A stretch of 60,277 bases of DNA from Actinomycetota bacterium (GCA_019348135.1 JAHWJY010000004.1:1-60277), one strand, 5' to 3'; numbered from the stretch's first letter, positions 7,941 through 20,547 are shown. Numbers and translations: made by a program. The notes: a model not told the origin generated them from the sequence alone.

Positions 7941-10370
7941 ATGCCGGTCACCCGTCGTGTCCCCGTGTCCGTCGCGATGCTCGCGGCCGTCGTGCTGCCG
8001 GCCGCCGCGCCGGCGGTCGTCGTGGCTCCGGACGAGGTCCCGGACCGCGGGCCCGTGCTGTCGGAGCCGATCGAGCGCGGGTCGCTCGTCCTCGACGCGA
8101 CGACCACGCGCGCCCCGTCGGTCCGGACCGTCGACGGCGACCCGTCCGACTGGATCGGGGCGGCGTCCGGCATCAGCGGCACGACGGTGTGGGACGCCGG
8201 CGAGCACATCCACAGCGACTTCCTCTTCGACGCCCACGGTGCGGACGACGGGGGCGACGCCGCACGGCTGGCGGACTTCGCCGAGCTCTTCTACGCGGAG
8301 ACGCGGACCTGGCGCATCGACCAGCTGCTGCGCACGTCGGGCAGTCAGCTCGGCGTCCCGGAGCCCGTGGGGGCCGACGACGAGTACGGCGACCAGCCCG
8401 GCGGCCTCGACGAGGCCGACCTCCGCGAGGTGCGGTGGGGGGCGGACGCGACGGGGCAGGGGCTCCAGCTCCTCGTCCGGCTGGCGAACGCGACCGACCC
8501 GTCACGCCTCGGCGTCCTCGTCCTCGCCGACCGCGACGGCGAGGGCGGGCCGGTCGGCTTCGGAACCGACCTCACCGCGACCCGGTTCGACCGTGCCGTG
8601 ATGCTGACCGGCGCCGGCGTCGTGGCGCGCGACCTCGCCACCGACCTGGACGTGGCCGCGGACGGCCGGGTGCGCATCGACGTCGACGGCTGGACCAACA
8701 CCCTCGAGGCGGGGCTCCCGGCGGACCTCCTCACCACCGCCGGCGGGGACAGCTTCGACGTGTCGGTCATCACCGGACGGTTCGGCGAGGACGGCGCCTT
8801 CGTCCCCCTCAACATCGCCTACCGGCACGCCGAGCCGCTGGAGATCTTCAACGACCGTCTCCAGGCGCTCGACCTCCACGGCGGCACGGTCGACCGGTTC
8901 TCGAGCGGCCCGATCGCCGTCGCGGACCTCGTCGGCGGGCGGAGCGAGCCCATGCTCCGTCCCGGACCCGGGTACCACGAGCGCCACCTCCGCTCGGGCG
9001 AGGACATCTCGCGGGAGCAGGGCCAGCACGGGATCTGGCAGCCGTACGGCGTCTACGTCCCCACCGGCTACGAGCCGGGGTCGCCGACGCCGACCACCTT
9101 CTGGCTGCACTACCGCGGCGGCAAGGCGCACTCGGGGGTCGTGATCAACCCCCGCCTGGTCACGCAGCTGGGCGAGGAGCCCACCAACCTGATGGTGTTC
9201 CCGCACGCCCGCGGCACGTCGGAGTGGTACGTCACCGAGTCCCACCAGGACTTCTTCGAGGTCCTCGACGACGTGCACGGGCTCCTGCCCGACATCGACC
9301 CCACGCGTCGCTACCTCTCCGGCTACTCCATGGGTGGCTACGGGTCGTGGCTCCTCGGCACCCTCTACCCGGATCTCTTCGCCGCGGCCTTCGTGCAGTC
9401 GGGCGCCGTCACGCAGGGCGCCTGGCTCGGGGGCGGGCCGGACGACGAGCCGGACCCCTTCCTGGACCAGGGCTGGATCGAGGCCAACGACGGTGACGCG
9501 CGGGCCCAGCTGACCTACCGCGCGCTCGAGAACCTGCGGCACGTGCCCGTCGCGATCGACCACGGCACCGACGACGAGCTCGTCCCCGTGACGGGCATCG
9601 AGCGGATGGCGGCGCGGCTCACCGAGCTCGGCTACCCCCACCGGTTCACCCGCCTCGTCGGCTACGAGCACTTCACCCAGGCGATCGTCGACGAGTGGGC
9701 CGACGGGGCGGCGTTCCTGCAGCGGCACCGCGCCCCGACGGATCCGCGCGAGGTGACCTACGCGGTCGTGCCGGCTCTCGTGTGGGCCGTGAACGCGATC
9801 GACCCACCGGCGGAGGCCACCTTCGACTTCGCTCCCGACGGGGCGTACTGGGTCGACGACGTCGTCGTCCGTGAGGTCGCGATCTCCGACGAGGAGCGGG
9901 CCCGCCCCGACCCCTCCGTGGAGGGGCTGGTCGAGCTGACCGCCGAGGCGCTGGCGGCGCCGGCGACCGTCACCGTGCCGGACCCCGGCGTCGCGTCCCC
10001 GCCCGGGCACTCCACGCCCTACGTCCGGACCGGGCTGCAGGACGTCGCCGTGGAGGACCCGACCGGTGCGCTCACCCCGGCGCTCGCCAACCGGTTCTCG
10101 GGCACGCTCGCCAACGTCGCCTCCGTGTCGCTGGACGCCGGGCGCATGGGGCTCGACCTCAGCGAGGCGACCGGCGCCGGGTTCGGCTTCGAGCTGACCG
10201 TCGACGGACCCACGACGATCCGGCTCGTCGACGCCGCGGCCGGGGGCCGGACGCTGTTCGACGACGCCCCGCGGTCGTTCCCGGACGGCGTCCACGTCGA
10301 CCGGGACGGCACCGACGTGGTCATCACGCTCGCCGGCGCGGGCACCTACGCCTTCGCGGCGCTCAGCTGA
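7941..10370 (+). CDS. Secreted alpha/beta-hydrolase (esterase-like)
   Basis: 809 residues from ATG 7941, with CGAGG before it. A Sec signal peptide (about 1-28, ending APAVVVA) is followed by a region of about 330 residues containing VDGDPSDWIG, reminiscent of sugar-binding domains in glucodextranase-type enzymes, then an alpha/beta-hydrolase core: nucleophile Ser463 in GYSMGG, Asp544 or Asp545 in HGTDDELVP, His577 in GYEHF. The core resembles secreted depolymerase and feruloyl-esterase-type proteins. A C-terminal beta-rich region of about 200 residues follows. Probably hydrolyses an extracellular ester; the substrate is unknown. Its 3' end overlaps the convergent small gene by 8 bases. Confidence 0.8.
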   Translation: MPVTRRVPVSVAMLAAVVLPAAAPAVVVAPDEVPDRGPVLSEPIERGSLVLDATTTRAPSVRTVDGDPSDWIGAASGISGTTVWDAGEHIHSDFLFDAHGADDGGDAARLADFAELFYAETRTWRIDQLLRTSGSQLGVPEPVGADDEYGDQPGGLDEADLREVRWGADATGQGLQLLVRLANATDPSRLGVLVLADRDGEGGPVGFGTDLTATRFDRAVMLTGAGVVARDLATDLDVAADGRVRIDVDGWTNTLEAGLPADLLTTAGGDSFDVSVITGRFGEDGAFVPLNIAYRHAEPLEIFNDRLQALDLHGGTVDRFSSGPIAVADLVGGRSEPMLRPGPGYHERHLRSGEDISREQGQHGIWQPYGVYVPTGYEPGSPTPTTFWLHYRGGKAHSGVVINPRLVTQLGEEPTNLMVFPHARGTSEWYVTESHQDFFEVLDDVHGLLPDIDPTRRYLSGYSMGGYGSWLLGTLYPDLFAAAFVQSGAVTQGAWLGGGPDDEPDPFLDQGWIEANDGDARAQLTYRALENLRHVPVAIDHGTDDELVPVTGIERMAARLTELGYPHRFTRLVGYEHFTQAIVDEWADGAAFLQRHRAPTDPREVTYAVVPALVWAVNAIDPPAEATFDFAPDGAYWVDDVVVREVAISDEERARPDPSVEGLVELTAEALAAPATVTVPDPGVASPPGHSTPYVRTGLQDVAVEDPTGALTPALANRFSGTLANVASVSLDAGRMGLDLSEATGAGFGFELTVDGPTTIRLVDAAAGGRTLFDDAPRSFPDGVHVDRDGTDVVITLAGAGTYAFAALS

Positions 10371-10788
10371 CCTCGAGCTCCGCGGTGAGGGTGCTGGCCG
10401 CGGGATCGAGGTCGAGCGCCCCGCCGGCGACGTCGTCGATCCGGATGGCGTAGGTCCCGGCGGGACCTGCCATGCGGAACCGCGCCTGGCCCATGAGGTC
10501 GGTCGTGGTGGCGCCGGTGGCGGTGCGCTCGGGCCCCGTCACCGTGGCCTCGACGTGGAGGTCGGGGCAGCGCTTGCCGTCGGCGTCCTTCACGGTGGCG
10601 CGGAAGGTGACGCGCAGCTCCCCGTCGTCGAGCGCCTCCGGACCCGCGGCGGTGACCGCGACCACGAGCGGCTGCGTGAAGATGCCGTCGCGGGGCAGGT
10701 CGTCCGGCACCTTCTCGAGCGTCTGGTCGAGCGGCTCGGCGCGGCGACGGAACAGCGGCACGGTCGTGGCGTCCTGGTGGGGGAGCAC
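10363..10788 (-). CDS. Unknown small protein, beta-rich (Ig/Big-like pattern)
   Basis: 141 residues, no signal peptide and no membrane segment. From about residue 40 it alternates short hydrophobic strands with turns (VTFRATVKDADGKRC, DLMGQARFRMAGPAGTYAIRI), a pattern like bacterial Ig-like or transthyretin-type domains. Convergent with and overlapping the esterase gene by 8 bases, and divergent from rpsA with about 180 bases between. I do not recognise a family and infer no function. Confidence 0.6.
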   Translation of the reverse strand: MLPHQDATTVPLFRRRAEPLDQTLEKVPDDLPRDGIFTQPLVVAVTAAGPEALDDGELRVTFRATVKDADGKRCPDLHVEATVTGPERTATGATTTDLMGQARFRMAGPAGTYAIRIDDVAGGALDLDPAASTLTAELEVS

Positions 10789-10970
10789 GCACGCTACCCC
10801 AGGTGCGCACCGGGACGTCCGCGGCGCGTCGCCGGGGGTGCCTGCAGGCGGTCCTCTCCGGTACCGTGTGGGCTCGCCGTGGGGCGTTCGCCCGACGGTG
10901 CCCCGGAGCTGCAGCGGACCGATGCTGCCCTCCGCCCAGACCCCGACCCACTACGAGAGAACACTTCCCG

Positions 10971-12656
10971 ATGTCCGAGACCCCCGAGACCACGCCGTCC
11001 ACCGAGACGGCCGCCCCCAACGCCGACGCCGCCGGCACCGCCGCGGAGCCGACCGTGCCCACGGTCGACCGTTCCGCACCCGCCGGTTCCGCCGGTTCCG
11101 CCGACGACTTCGTCGTGATGCAGGACCCCGGCTCCCAGATGACGAGCACGGGCGACTCCATCGTCGAGAACGACATCTCCGACGAGGACTTCGAGGCCGC
11201 CCTGGAGGGCACGCTCAAGGCGATGACCGAGGGACAGGTCATCGAGGGCGTCGTCGTCAAGATCGACCCCGACGAGGTCCTGCTCGACATCGGCTGGAAG
11301 TCCGAGGGCGTCATCCCGTCGCGCGAGCTGTCGATCAAGCTCGACGTCGACCCCAACGACGTCGTCCAGATCGGTGACGTCGTCGAGGCGCTGGTCATGA
11401 ACAAGGAGGACGAGGAGGGCCGTCTCGTCCTGTCCAAGAAGCGCGCCCAGTACGAGCGCGCCTGGGGGACCATCGAGCGGATCTACACCGACGACAACAC
11501 CGTCATCGGCACGGTCATCGAGGTCGTCAAGGGTGGCCTCATCCTCGACATCGGGCTGCGCGGGTTCCTCCCGGCCTCGCTCGTCGAGATGCGTCGCGTG
11601 CGCGACCTGCAGCCGTACGTGGGCGAGCAGCTCGAGTGCAAGATCATCGAGCTCGACAAGAACCGCAACAACGTCGTGCTGTCGCGCCGGAAGTTCCTCG
11701 AGGAGACCCAGAGCGAGTTCCGCAACGAGTTCCTCTCCACGCTGCAGAAGGGCGAGATCCGCAAGGGTGTCGTGTCGAGCATCGTGAACTTCGGTGCGTT
11801 CGTGGACCTCGGTGGCGTCGACGGTCTCGTCCACGTCTCCGAGCTCTCCTGGAAGCACATCGACCACCCGTCCGAGGTCGTCGAGGTCGGCGACGAGGTC
11901 GAGGTCGAGGTCCTGGACGTCGACATGGAGCGCGAGCGCGTGTCCCTGTCGCTCAAGGCGACCCAGGAGGACCCGTGGCAGAAGTTCGCCCGCGAGCACG
12001 CCGTCGGCGAGCTCGTCGAGGGCGAGGTCACCAAGCTGGTGCCGTTCGGTGCCTTCGTCAAGGTCGCCGACGGCATCGAGGGCCTGGTCCACATCTCCGA
12101 GCTGGCGGACCGTCACGTCGAGGTCCCCGAGGCGGTCGTCAACGTCGGCGACAAGATCGAGGTCAAGGTCATCGACATCGACACCGTCCGTCGCCGCATC
12201 AGCCTGTCGCTGAAGCAGGCGGGCCCGGACGCGCCGGCGCAGGACACCGGTGGCGGCTACGGGGAGGAGCCGGCGGTCGAGACCGCGTACTCGTCCGGTG
12301 ACGACGACACGGCGGGCAGCAACACGCTCGCCGGCGCCTTCGCCGCGGCGGGCCTGGGTGGCTCCAGCGCCCCGACCCCCGAGGAGATGGCGCTCGCCGA
12401 GGCCGAGCTCCCCGAGGACGTCGCGTCGCCGGCCGGTGAGGCGGTGGCTCCCGAGGACGCCCCGCTCGACGCTGCCCAGCAGCTCGACGAGGCCGACGTC
12501 GACCCGGCGGGCGAGGTCCCGGCCGAGCCGGCCGAGCCGGCCGCCGCGGAGCGCGACCCCGAGGCGTCGGACGTGCCGACCGCCGAGGACGACGAGGCCG
12601 GCGAGGCTGCCGAGGAGTCGACCGACGAGGCTGCCGAGGAGTCGACCGAGGCCTGA
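10971..12656 (+). CDS. rpsA: 30S ribosomal protein S1
   Basis: 561 residues from ATG 10971. An unusual Thr/Ala/Pro-rich N-terminus of about 80 residues precedes four S1 (OB-fold) RNA-binding repeats near residues 85-160, 173-250, 259-332 and 344-417; the last two carry the clearest signature (NFGAFVDLGGVDGLVHVSEL and PFGAFVKV...GLVHISEL). The last 145 residues are an acidic, Ala/Glu-rich tail. Four repeats is normal for actinobacterial S1, against six in E. coli. S1 binds mRNA at the ribosome. A TACCGT hexamer about 105 bases upstream may be the -10; a very strong terminator follows. Confidence 0.96.
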   Translation: MSETPETTPSTETAAPNADAAGTAAEPTVPTVDRSAPAGSAGSADDFVVMQDPGSQMTSTGDSIVENDISDEDFEAALEGTLKAMTEGQVIEGVVVKIDPDEVLLDIGWKSEGVIPSRELSIKLDVDPNDVVQIGDVVEALVMNKEDEEGRLVLSKKRAQYERAWGTIERIYTDDNTVIGTVIEVVKGGLILDIGLRGFLPASLVEMRRVRDLQPYVGEQLECKIIELDKNRNNVVLSRRKFLEETQSEFRNEFLSTLQKGEIRKGVVSSIVNFGAFVDLGGVDGLVHVSELSWKHIDHPSEVVEVGDEVEVEVLDVDMERERVSLSLKATQEDPWQKFAREHAVGELVEGEVTKLVPFGAFVKVADGIEGLVHISELADRHVEVPEAVVNVGDKIEVKVIDIDTVRRRISLSLKQAGPDAPAQDTGGGYGEEPAVETAYSSGDDDTAGSNTLAGAFAAAGLGGSSAPTPEEMALAEAELPEDVASPAGEAVAPEDAPLDAAQQLDEADVDPAGEVPAEPAEPAAAERDPEASDVPTAEDDEAGEAAEESTDEAAEESTEA

Positions 12657-12677
12657 GCCTCGCACCACCCGCACCAC

Positions 12678-12707
12678 CCGTGCCCCGGTCCCGTGACCGG
12701 GGCACGG
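12678..12707 (+). terminator. Strong intrinsic terminator after rpsA
   Basis: Perfect 13-bp inverted repeat (CCGTGCCCCGGTC paired with GACCGGGGCACGG), 4-base loop CCGT, followed by TCGTTC. It lies 22 bases after the rpsA stop. Confidence 0.85.
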
Positions 12708-12787
12708 TCGTTCCCGGCCGTCGGGGTCCGTGGAGACCGGCGGTAGGCTCCGGGCGTCCCCGAGCCCCCGTGCCACCGCGAGTCCCC

Positions 12788-13420
12788 GTGTACCTGGTCG
12801 GCCTCACCGGCGGCATCGGCAGCGGCAAGTCGACCGTCGCCGCGCGGCTCGCCGAGCTCGGGACACACGTCGTCGACGCCGACGTCGTCGCCCGCGAGGT
12901 GGTCGAGCCCGGCACCCCCGGACTCGCGGACATCGTGGACCGGTTCGGCCCCGACGTGGTGGCGCCGGACGGCTCGCTGGACCGCGCGGCCCTCGCGGCG
13001 ATCGTCTTCTCCGAGGAGGAGGCACGGACCGCGCTGAACGCGATCACGCACCCGCGCATCGCGGACCGCATCGCCCAGCACATCGCCGCGCACGCCCGGG
13101 CCGAGCGGGACGAGCCCCGCCAGCGCATCGTCGTGATCGACCATCCGCTGCTCCTCGAGACCGGTCAGGCGGCCGCCTTCCCGGCGGTCGTCGTGGTCCT
13201 GGCCCCGGAGGAGCTCCGGCTCGAGCGGGTCGTCACGTCCCGGGGCATGGACCCCGACGACGCCCGCGCGCGGCTGCGTGCCCAGGTCGACGACGACGCC
13301 CGCCGATCCGCCGCGACCCACGTCATCACCAACGACGGCGATCTCCCGCACCTGTACGCGCAGGTCGACGCCGTCCACGCCTCCCTCCGCGCGGCCGCCG
13401 ACGCGCCGCCCTCCTCGTGA
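12788..13420 (+). CDS. coaE: Dephospho-CoA kinase
   Basis: Last step of coenzyme A synthesis: phosphorylates the 3'-hydroxyl of dephospho-CoA. 210 residues from GTG 12788; this start puts VYLVGLTGGIGSGKST at the very N-terminus, where CoaE begins, and a TAGGCT hexamer lies about 40 bases upstream. P-loop GGIGSGKST, DADVVAREVVEPG, HPRI and VVIDHPLLLETG are visible. The rpsA-coaE neighbourhood is common in actinobacteria. The stop overlaps the next gene's GTG (GTGA, 13417-13420). Confidence 0.95.
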   Translation: MYLVGLTGGIGSGKSTVAARLAELGTHVVDADVVAREVVEPGTPGLADIVDRFGPDVVAPDGSLDRAALAAIVFSEEEARTALNAITHPRIADRIAQHIAAHARAERDEPRQRIVVIDHPLLLETGQAAAFPAVVVVLAPEELRLERVVTSRGMDPDDARARLRAQVDDDARRSAATHVITNDGDLPHLYAQVDAVHASLRAAADAPPSS

Positions 13421-15111
13421 CCGTCGCACCCGTCGCACGCTGGCACCGGGTCCTCGCGGCGACCGTCGCGAGCGTGCTCTTCCTCGCCTCCGTGCTGGGG
13501 ATCAGCCGGGCCCGGCAGCAGGCGGGGGACCGCCCGGTCGCCGCCGCGCCGGAGAGCTCACCGACACCGACGCCGCCCCCCCGACCGGGGACGGCCCCGC
13601 CGACACCCGCACCGACCGCGACCGCGGAGCCGCGGGATCCCGCGCTCGCGCTCGCCGATCCGGACGCGGCGGCGGCGCTGGGCGCGGACCGGCTCCTGGC
13701 CGCCGGGCTCGCGGCGGCACAGGGTCCCTGGCGCGACCTGGGCGACGCCGCCTGGCCGACCAGGAACGAGCGCCCCGTCTACGTCGGCGCGGTCGCCCTC
13801 GACGACGACGGCGGTCGCGTCACGGCCGACCTGGTCGTCGCGACGCGGTTGTCCGAGCCCGCCGGCGAGCTGGTCCTCCGGCTCCTGCCCGGCGCCCGTG
13901 CGCTGGGTGACGGGACCGGCCTGACCGTCACGGCGACGGTCGACGGGGACGTCACCGAGGCCGTCGTCGACCGCGACGGGGCACGGCTGGTGGTGCCGCT
14001 CGGCCGGGAGCGGGGGGCCGGCGAGGCGGTGCTCCTGCGGTTCGACGTCACCTACGACCTCGTGACGGTGGGGCGCATCGTCGACGATGGCGGGCCGGCG
14101 GCCTTCGGGCTCCTCGCGAGCCACCCCGTCGGCGCCACGCTGGGGCACTGGCTACCCCTGCTGACGCTGCCGGGTGAGGACGGGGCGATGGTCCCCTGGG
14201 GGGACGTCGGGGGGTTCCCCGTCGCGATCTGGTCGCTGCGCACCGTCCACGACGGGACGCTCGTCACCGGCGGTGCCGACGGCGACTGCCCGGAGCCCGC
14301 GGCCGGCGGACGCGCCTGCACGTGGTCGCGTGGCATCGCCCTCCGCGACGTCTCCGCCGTGCTGTACCACGAGGAGCCGGTCACGGCCGCGACCGACGTG
14401 GCCGGCATCCGCCACCGGGCGGTGGCGGCGGTCGGCACCGCGGCGGCGGCCGAGGCCGTGCTCGGCGAGGTGGTCGGGGCGGCCGTCTCCTTCGGGAACC
14501 GGTTCGGCGCGCTGGCCTGGAACGAGGTCGACACGGTCGCCGTGCCGCTGGGGCGCGGGGCGGCCGGCATGGAGTTCCCCGGGCTCTCGCTGATCGACGA
14601 CGAGCAGTGGACCGAGATCGAGGGCGGCTTCGGCACCGCGGTGATCGCCCACGAGATCGCCCACCAGTGGTTCCACGCCCTCGTCGGCAACGGGTCGCTG
14701 TCCAGCCCCGTCGTCGACGAATCGCTCGCCCAGTACCTGAGCTACCTCTACTGGCAGGACACCTACGGTCCCGCGGCCGCCCGCGCCTACGCCCAGCGGT
14801 CCTTCCTCGACCGCTACGAGGCCGCCCGTGCCCGCGGCGTCCGCGACGAGGCTCCGGCCCAGCCCGTCGACGCCTTCCCCGACGCCGAGACCTACGGCGT
14901 GATGGTCTACGCGCGGGCGCCCCTCGCCTGGGTGGCGGCCGAGGACGAGCTCGGGGCCGAGGCCGTCGAGGCGTTCCTCGGACAGGTCGTGAGCCGGTAC
15001 GGCCTCGACACCGTCTCGGACCGTCAGCTCGTGGAGGACGCCTTCGCCTTCGACCCGGAGCTCGGTGCCATCCTCCAGCGGGCCTGGTTCACCGACGAGC
15101 CCCTGGCGTAG
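13417..15111 (+). CDS. Membrane-anchored M1-type metallopeptidase
   Basis: 564 residues. N-terminal membrane helix (about 8-28), then a Pro/Thr/Ala-rich linker with an RARQQAG border, a beta-rich domain, and a gluzincin catalytic domain: HEIAHQWFH with zinc ligands His412 and His416, catalytic Glu413, and third ligand Glu435 in VDESLAQY, exactly 18 residues after His416 as in the M1 family. I do not see a clear GAMEN exopeptidase motif; the equivalent region reads AAGMEFPGL. Probably cleaves peptides outside the membrane. Overlaps coaE by 4 bases, so may share its transcript. Confidence 0.85.
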   Translation: MTVAPVARWHRVLAATVASVLFLASVLGISRARQQAGDRPVAAAPESSPTPTPPPRPGTAPPTPAPTATAEPRDPALALADPDAAAALGADRLLAAGLAAAQGPWRDLGDAAWPTRNERPVYVGAVALDDDGGRVTADLVVATRLSEPAGELVLRLLPGARALGDGTGLTVTATVDGDVTEAVVDRDGARLVVPLGRERGAGEAVLLRFDVTYDLVTVGRIVDDGGPAAFGLLASHPVGATLGHWLPLLTLPGEDGAMVPWGDVGGFPVAIWSLRTVHDGTLVTGGADGDCPEPAAGGRACTWSRGIALRDVSAVLYHEEPVTAATDVAGIRHRAVAAVGTAAAAEAVLGEVVGAAVSFGNRFGALAWNEVDTVAVPLGRGAAGMEFPGLSLIDDEQWTEIEGGFGTAVIAHEIAHQWFHALVGNGSLSSPVVDESLAQYLSYLYWQDTYGPAAARAYAQRSFLDRYEAARARGVRDEAPAQPVDAFPDAETYGVMVYARAPLAWVAAEDELGAEAVEAFLGQVVSRYGLDTVSDRQLVEDAFAFDPELGAILQRAWFTDEPLA

Positions 15112-15160
15112 GACCACCGGGGCCCTGCGGCACGTCGGGGGGGGTGTGCGCGCCGCGCGC

Positions 15161-15196
15161 GTCACGGACCGTGACCCTGCAGCGCCCGCCGGGCGC
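15161..15196 (+). terminator. Two short hairpins after the M1-type peptidase gene
   Basis: GTCAC-GGACC-GTGAC (15161-15175) is a near-continuous palindrome and GCGCCC-GCC-GGGCGC (15182-15196) is a 6-bp stem with a 3-base loop. Together they probably end the upstream transcript; the first could instead be a protein-binding operator for the GGDEF-EAL gene. Confidence 0.4.
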
Positions 15197-15271
15197 GCCG
15201 ACGGGTTGCGTGCGACGGATGTCGCCGCGGCACGACCGCCGGCGACCCGTCACCCACCCCAGGGAGCCCGC

Positions 15272-18200
15272 GTGACCGACCCCACGATCACGGACGCCGG
15301 ACCACGTTCCGCCGCGCGGTGGATCGGGGTCTGGGGGGCGGTCGCGGTGGTGGTCTGCGTCACCTACGTCCTCGCGCCGGCCTCCGCCGCCGGGCCGATG
15401 TACGTCGTCGTGTCCTCGCTCGGCATCCTCGTGATGGCGGTCGCCATCCGACGCCGCCGTCCCGCCCGTCCCCTCGGCTGGTGGTTCCTCGTGGCCGGGG
15501 GCGCGGCGCTCCTCGCCGGCGACCTCTACTGGCACTACTGGGAGATCGTCCGCGGTGCGGAGGCGCCGTTCCCGTCCGTCGGCGACGCCATGTACCTCTC
15601 GGCCTACCCGCTGCTGACCGCCGGCGCGGCCCTGTTGCTCCACGCGCGTGGCCGGCGGCTGTCCCACGCGATCATCGACGCGTCGCTGGTCGCCACCAGC
15701 GTCGGGACCGCAGTCTGGGCGACCCTCGGCGAGGCCATCCTCCACGCCGGCGCCGCGACGCCGCTGGAGCTCGCGGTCTCGCTCGCCTACCCGGCCGGCG
15801 ACGTCCTCGCCATCGCCGTCGCCGCCCACCTCGTGTTCGGTACCCGTCGCCGGCCCCTGAGCCTGTGGCTCCTCGTCGGCGGTCTCACGGCCATGTTCGT
15901 GTCGGACCTCGCCTACGGGCACGCGATCATCGCCGGCACGTACCTCAGTGGCGGGTGGATCGACACCGGCTGGCTCGTCTCCTACCTCGCGCTCGCCGGC
16001 GCGGCGCTGCACCCCTCGATGCGGCGGGTCGGTGCGAGCGGCGAGTCCGTGCGCACCCTCAGCCGTCCGCGGGCCCTCGCCCTCGGCGTCGCGGCGAGCG
16101 CCACCACCGTCGTGCTGGTCGTGCGCGCGGTCCCGGGCCACCCGCAACCGGGTGAGCTCGTCGTCGTCGCCGTCATCGCGGTGCTGACGACCCTCCTCGT
16201 GGCGATCCGACTGGGGCGTCTCGCACACACGCTCACCGCCCTCGTCCAGCGCAGCGACGCGACCGCCGCCCGACAGCGGACCCTCGTCGGCGCCTCCTCG
16301 GCGCTGCTCGAGGCCCGGGACGCCGCGGCCTTCGCCGTCGCCACCGAGCTGGCCATGGACCGGCTCGTCCCCGGGGCCGCCCACCGCCGCCTGGAGCTGA
16401 CGCCGGCGTGGGGCCGGAGCATCGGACTGCTCGACCTCGCCGCCGAGGCCGACGGCGACGGCAGCGAGGCCGGCGAGCTCCACCCGTTCGAGGTCCCCGT
16501 CGTCATCGACAGCACCGAGGTCGGACGTCTGGTCCTGTTGGCGGGCCGGGAGCCCGACGCGGACGAGGCGGACGCGCTCGCCTCGCTGGCCGTCCTGGTG
16601 GCGGCCAACCTCGCCCGCATCCGGCTGTCCCTCGAGCTCGCCGAGCGTGAGGCCCACTTCCGGTCGCTCGTCCAGAACGCCCCCGACTGCATCATGGTCT
16701 ACGACAAGAGCGCGACGATCGTGTACGCGAGCCCGTCGCTCGAGCGGTTCGGGATCTCCCCGGAGTCGATCGTCGGTCGGTTCGCCTACGACCGCGTCGA
16801 GCCGGGGGACGGGCCACGCCTGCGTCGCCTCATGGCCGAGCTGGTCGCGGCGGGGCCGGGCGCGATCCAGTCGGCGGAGTACCGCTGGGTCCTCGACGAC
16901 GGCAGCTGCCTCTGGGTCGAGGGGACGTTCACCAACCGGCTGATCGACCCGAGCGTCCGCGGCGTCGTGGCCAACCACCGCGACATCAGCGACCGCAAGG
17001 TGCTCGAGGAGCGCCTCGAGCACCAGGCCTACAACGACGAGCTCACCGGGCTCGCCAACCGCACCACGTTCACCGAGCGGCTCCGCGCCGCGCTCGACCG
17101 TCAGCGCCGCGGCGGTCGCGAGGTCGGTGTCGTCTACATCGACCTCGACCGCTTCAAGCCGGTCAACGACACGCTCGGGCACGAGGCCGGCGACGAGCTG
17201 CTGGCTGCGGTCGCGGGGCGGCTGCGCTCGTGCGTCCGTCCGGAGGACACCGCGGTCCGTCTCGGGGGCGATGAGTTCGCGATCCTGCTCGAGTCCGTGG
17301 GGTCACGCGAGCACGCCACGGCCGTCGCGAACCGGGTCGTCGACCTCCTGCGACGGCCCTTCCCCGTCGCCGGCACCGAGGTCACGATCGGAGCCAGTGT
17401 CGGCGTGGCGACCAGCGGGGACGGGCACGTCGAGATGGACGAGCTCATCCGCCGGGCCGACGCCGCCATGTACGCCGCCAAGGCGGACGGCCGGGGCCGG
17501 GCGCTCGTCTTCGAGCCCGCCATGCACGAGCGCATCGTCGGGCGCATGCGCCTCGAGACCGACCTCCGCGGCGCGGCGAAGCGCGGGGAGCTGCACCTCG
17601 CCTACCAGCCGATCGTCGACCTCGAGACCCTGGAGGTCGTCGGCCTCGAGGCACTGGCCCGCTGGGACCACCCGGTCCGCGGCCCCATCGCCCCGCTCGA
17701 CTTCATCCCCCTCGCCGAGGAGAGCGGCCTCATCATCCCGCTCGGTGCGTGGGTCCTGCGTCAGGCCGCGACGACGGTCTCCGCGTGGCAGCGTGCCCTC
17801 GGCCGGCCCCTGACGATCGCCGTGAACGTCTCCACCCGGCAGCTCGCCGACCCGTCGTTCGTGGACGGCGTCCGGGAGACGCTGGAGGCCACCGGTCTGT
17901 CCCCCGGGTCGCTGGAGCTCGAGGTCACCGAGAGCCTCATCGCCGAGGACCCGGAGGCCGCCGTGCTCACCCTCGGGGCACTGCGTGAGCTGGGCATCGC
18001 GATCGCGATCGACGACTTCGGCACCGGCTTCTCGTCGCTGAGCTACCTCCGGAACTACCCCGTCGACACCCTCAAGATCGACCGCTCCTTCGTGGACGAG
18101 GTCGCCGACGGACCCGAGAGCTCCGCCGTGGCCCGGGCCGTGCTGCGGCTCGCGCGCGAGTTCAACCTCTCGACCATCGCCGAGGGCATCGAACGCGTCG

Positions 18201-18346
18201 ACCAGCTCGAGGCCCTGCGGGAGCTCGGGTGCCTCCGCGGCCAGGGCTACCTGTTCTCCCGGCCGCTGCCGGCGCGGGGCATGGAGGCGCACCTCGGCCT
18301 CCTCCCGATCGCGGACCCCGCCGAGACCGCCGACCTCTCGGCCTGA
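15272..18346 (+). CDS. Membrane PAS-GGDEF-EAL protein (cyclic di-GMP turnover)
   Basis: 1024 residues from GTG 15272 (AGGGAG 5 bases before). About nine hydrophobic segments in residues 15-310 form a sensor-like membrane region, then a GAF-like stretch (about 330-450), a PAS domain (about 460-580, [18 protein letters not shown]), GGDEF at 665-669 and EAL at 793-795. The inhibitory site RPED lies five residues before GGDEF, so product inhibition of the cyclase is expected. The phosphodiesterase part keeps [32 protein letters not shown] and EGIE, so both activities look intact. Stands alone with its own upstream hairpins. Confidence 0.93.
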   Translation: MTDPTITDAGPRSAARWIGVWGAVAVVVCVTYVLAPASAAGPMYVVVSSLGILVMAVAIRRRRPARPLGWWFLVAGGAALLAGDLYWHYWEIVRGAEAPFPSVGDAMYLSAYPLLTAGAALLLHARGRRLSHAIIDASLVATSVGTAVWATLGEAILHAGAATPLELAVSLAYPAGDVLAIAVAAHLVFGTRRRPLSLWLLVGGLTAMFVSDLAYGHAIIAGTYLSGGWIDTGWLVSYLALAGAALHPSMRRVGASGESVRTLSRPRALALGVAASATTVVLVVRAVPGHPQPGELVVVAVIAVLTTLLVAIRLGRLAHTLTALVQRSDATAARQRTLVGASSALLEARDAAAFAVATELAMDRLVPGAAHRRLELTPAWGRSIGLLDLAAEADGDGSEAGELHPFEVPVVIDSTEVGRLVLLAGREPDADEADALASLAVLVAANLARIRLSLELAEREAHFRSLVQNAPDCIMVYDKSATIVYASPSLERFGISPESIVGRFAYDRVEPGDGPRLRRLMAELVAAGPGAIQSAEYRWVLDDGSCLWVEGTFTNRLIDPSVRGVVANHRDISDRKVLEERLEHQAYNDELTGLANRTTFTERLRAALDRQRRGGREVGVVYIDLDRFKPVNDTLGHEAGDELLAAVAGRLRSCVRPEDTAVRLGGDEFAILLESVGSREHATAVANRVVDLLRRPFPVAGTEVTIGASVGVATSGDGHVEMDELIRRADAAMYAAKADGRGRALVFEPAMHERIVGRMRLETDLRGAAKRGELHLAYQPIVDLETLEVVGLEALARWDHPVRGPIAPLDFIPLAEESGLIIPLGAWVLRQAATTVSAWQRALGRPLTIAVNVSTRQLADPSFVDGVRETLEATGLSPGSLELEVTESLIAEDPEAAVLTLGALRELGIAIAIDDFGTGFSSLSYLRNYPVDTLKIDRSFVDEVADGPESSAVARAVLRLAREFNLSTIAEGIERVDQLEALRELGCLRGQGYLFSRPLPARGMEAHLGLLPIADPAETADLSA

Positions 18347-18374
18347 CCACCACAGTTCGACGTCGAGAGACCGC

Positions 18375-18424
18375 CGTTCCGTGTGGCACTGCTCCCGCAT
18401 CCGGGACGACCGCCGCACGGAACG
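18375..18424. repeat. 9-bp inverted repeat upstream of uvrB
   Basis: CGTTCCGTG at 18375-18383 and its complement CACGGAACG at 18416-18424, 32 bases apart, in the 142-base gap before uvrB. It could be an operator pair or a long-loop hairpin. A nearby GAAC-GCG-GTTC has a 3-base rather than the 4-base spacer of a LexA site. Confidence 0.35.
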
Positions 18425-18488
18425 CGGTTCCGCGTCCCGGTCCCGCCCGCCGGGAGGGCGTGTCGCAGGCCGCGGATACGCTGCCGGC

Positions 18489-20510
<2,022 letters not shown>

Positions 20511-20526
20511 CGGTGCTCCCGGGCGT

Positions 20527-20547
20527 CCGCCGACGGCCCCCCGGCGG
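20527..20547 (+). terminator. Possible terminator after uvrB
   Basis: CCGCCG / CGGCGG inverted repeat with a 9-base C-rich loop, 17 bases after the uvrB stop and just before a TAGGTT hexamer that may be the -10 of the ABC exporter operon. Confidence 0.4.

Noticed and set aside
6560-8209. N-terminal extension of the site-2-type protease up to 8209
   Set aside because: The extra 140 residues are low-complexity and read into the opposing esterase start; TTG 7789 has an AGGAGG site.
18423-18433. LexA site upstream of uvrB
   Set aside because: GAAC-GCG-GTTC has a 3-base spacer, but LexA sites of this type need 4, so I do not call it.
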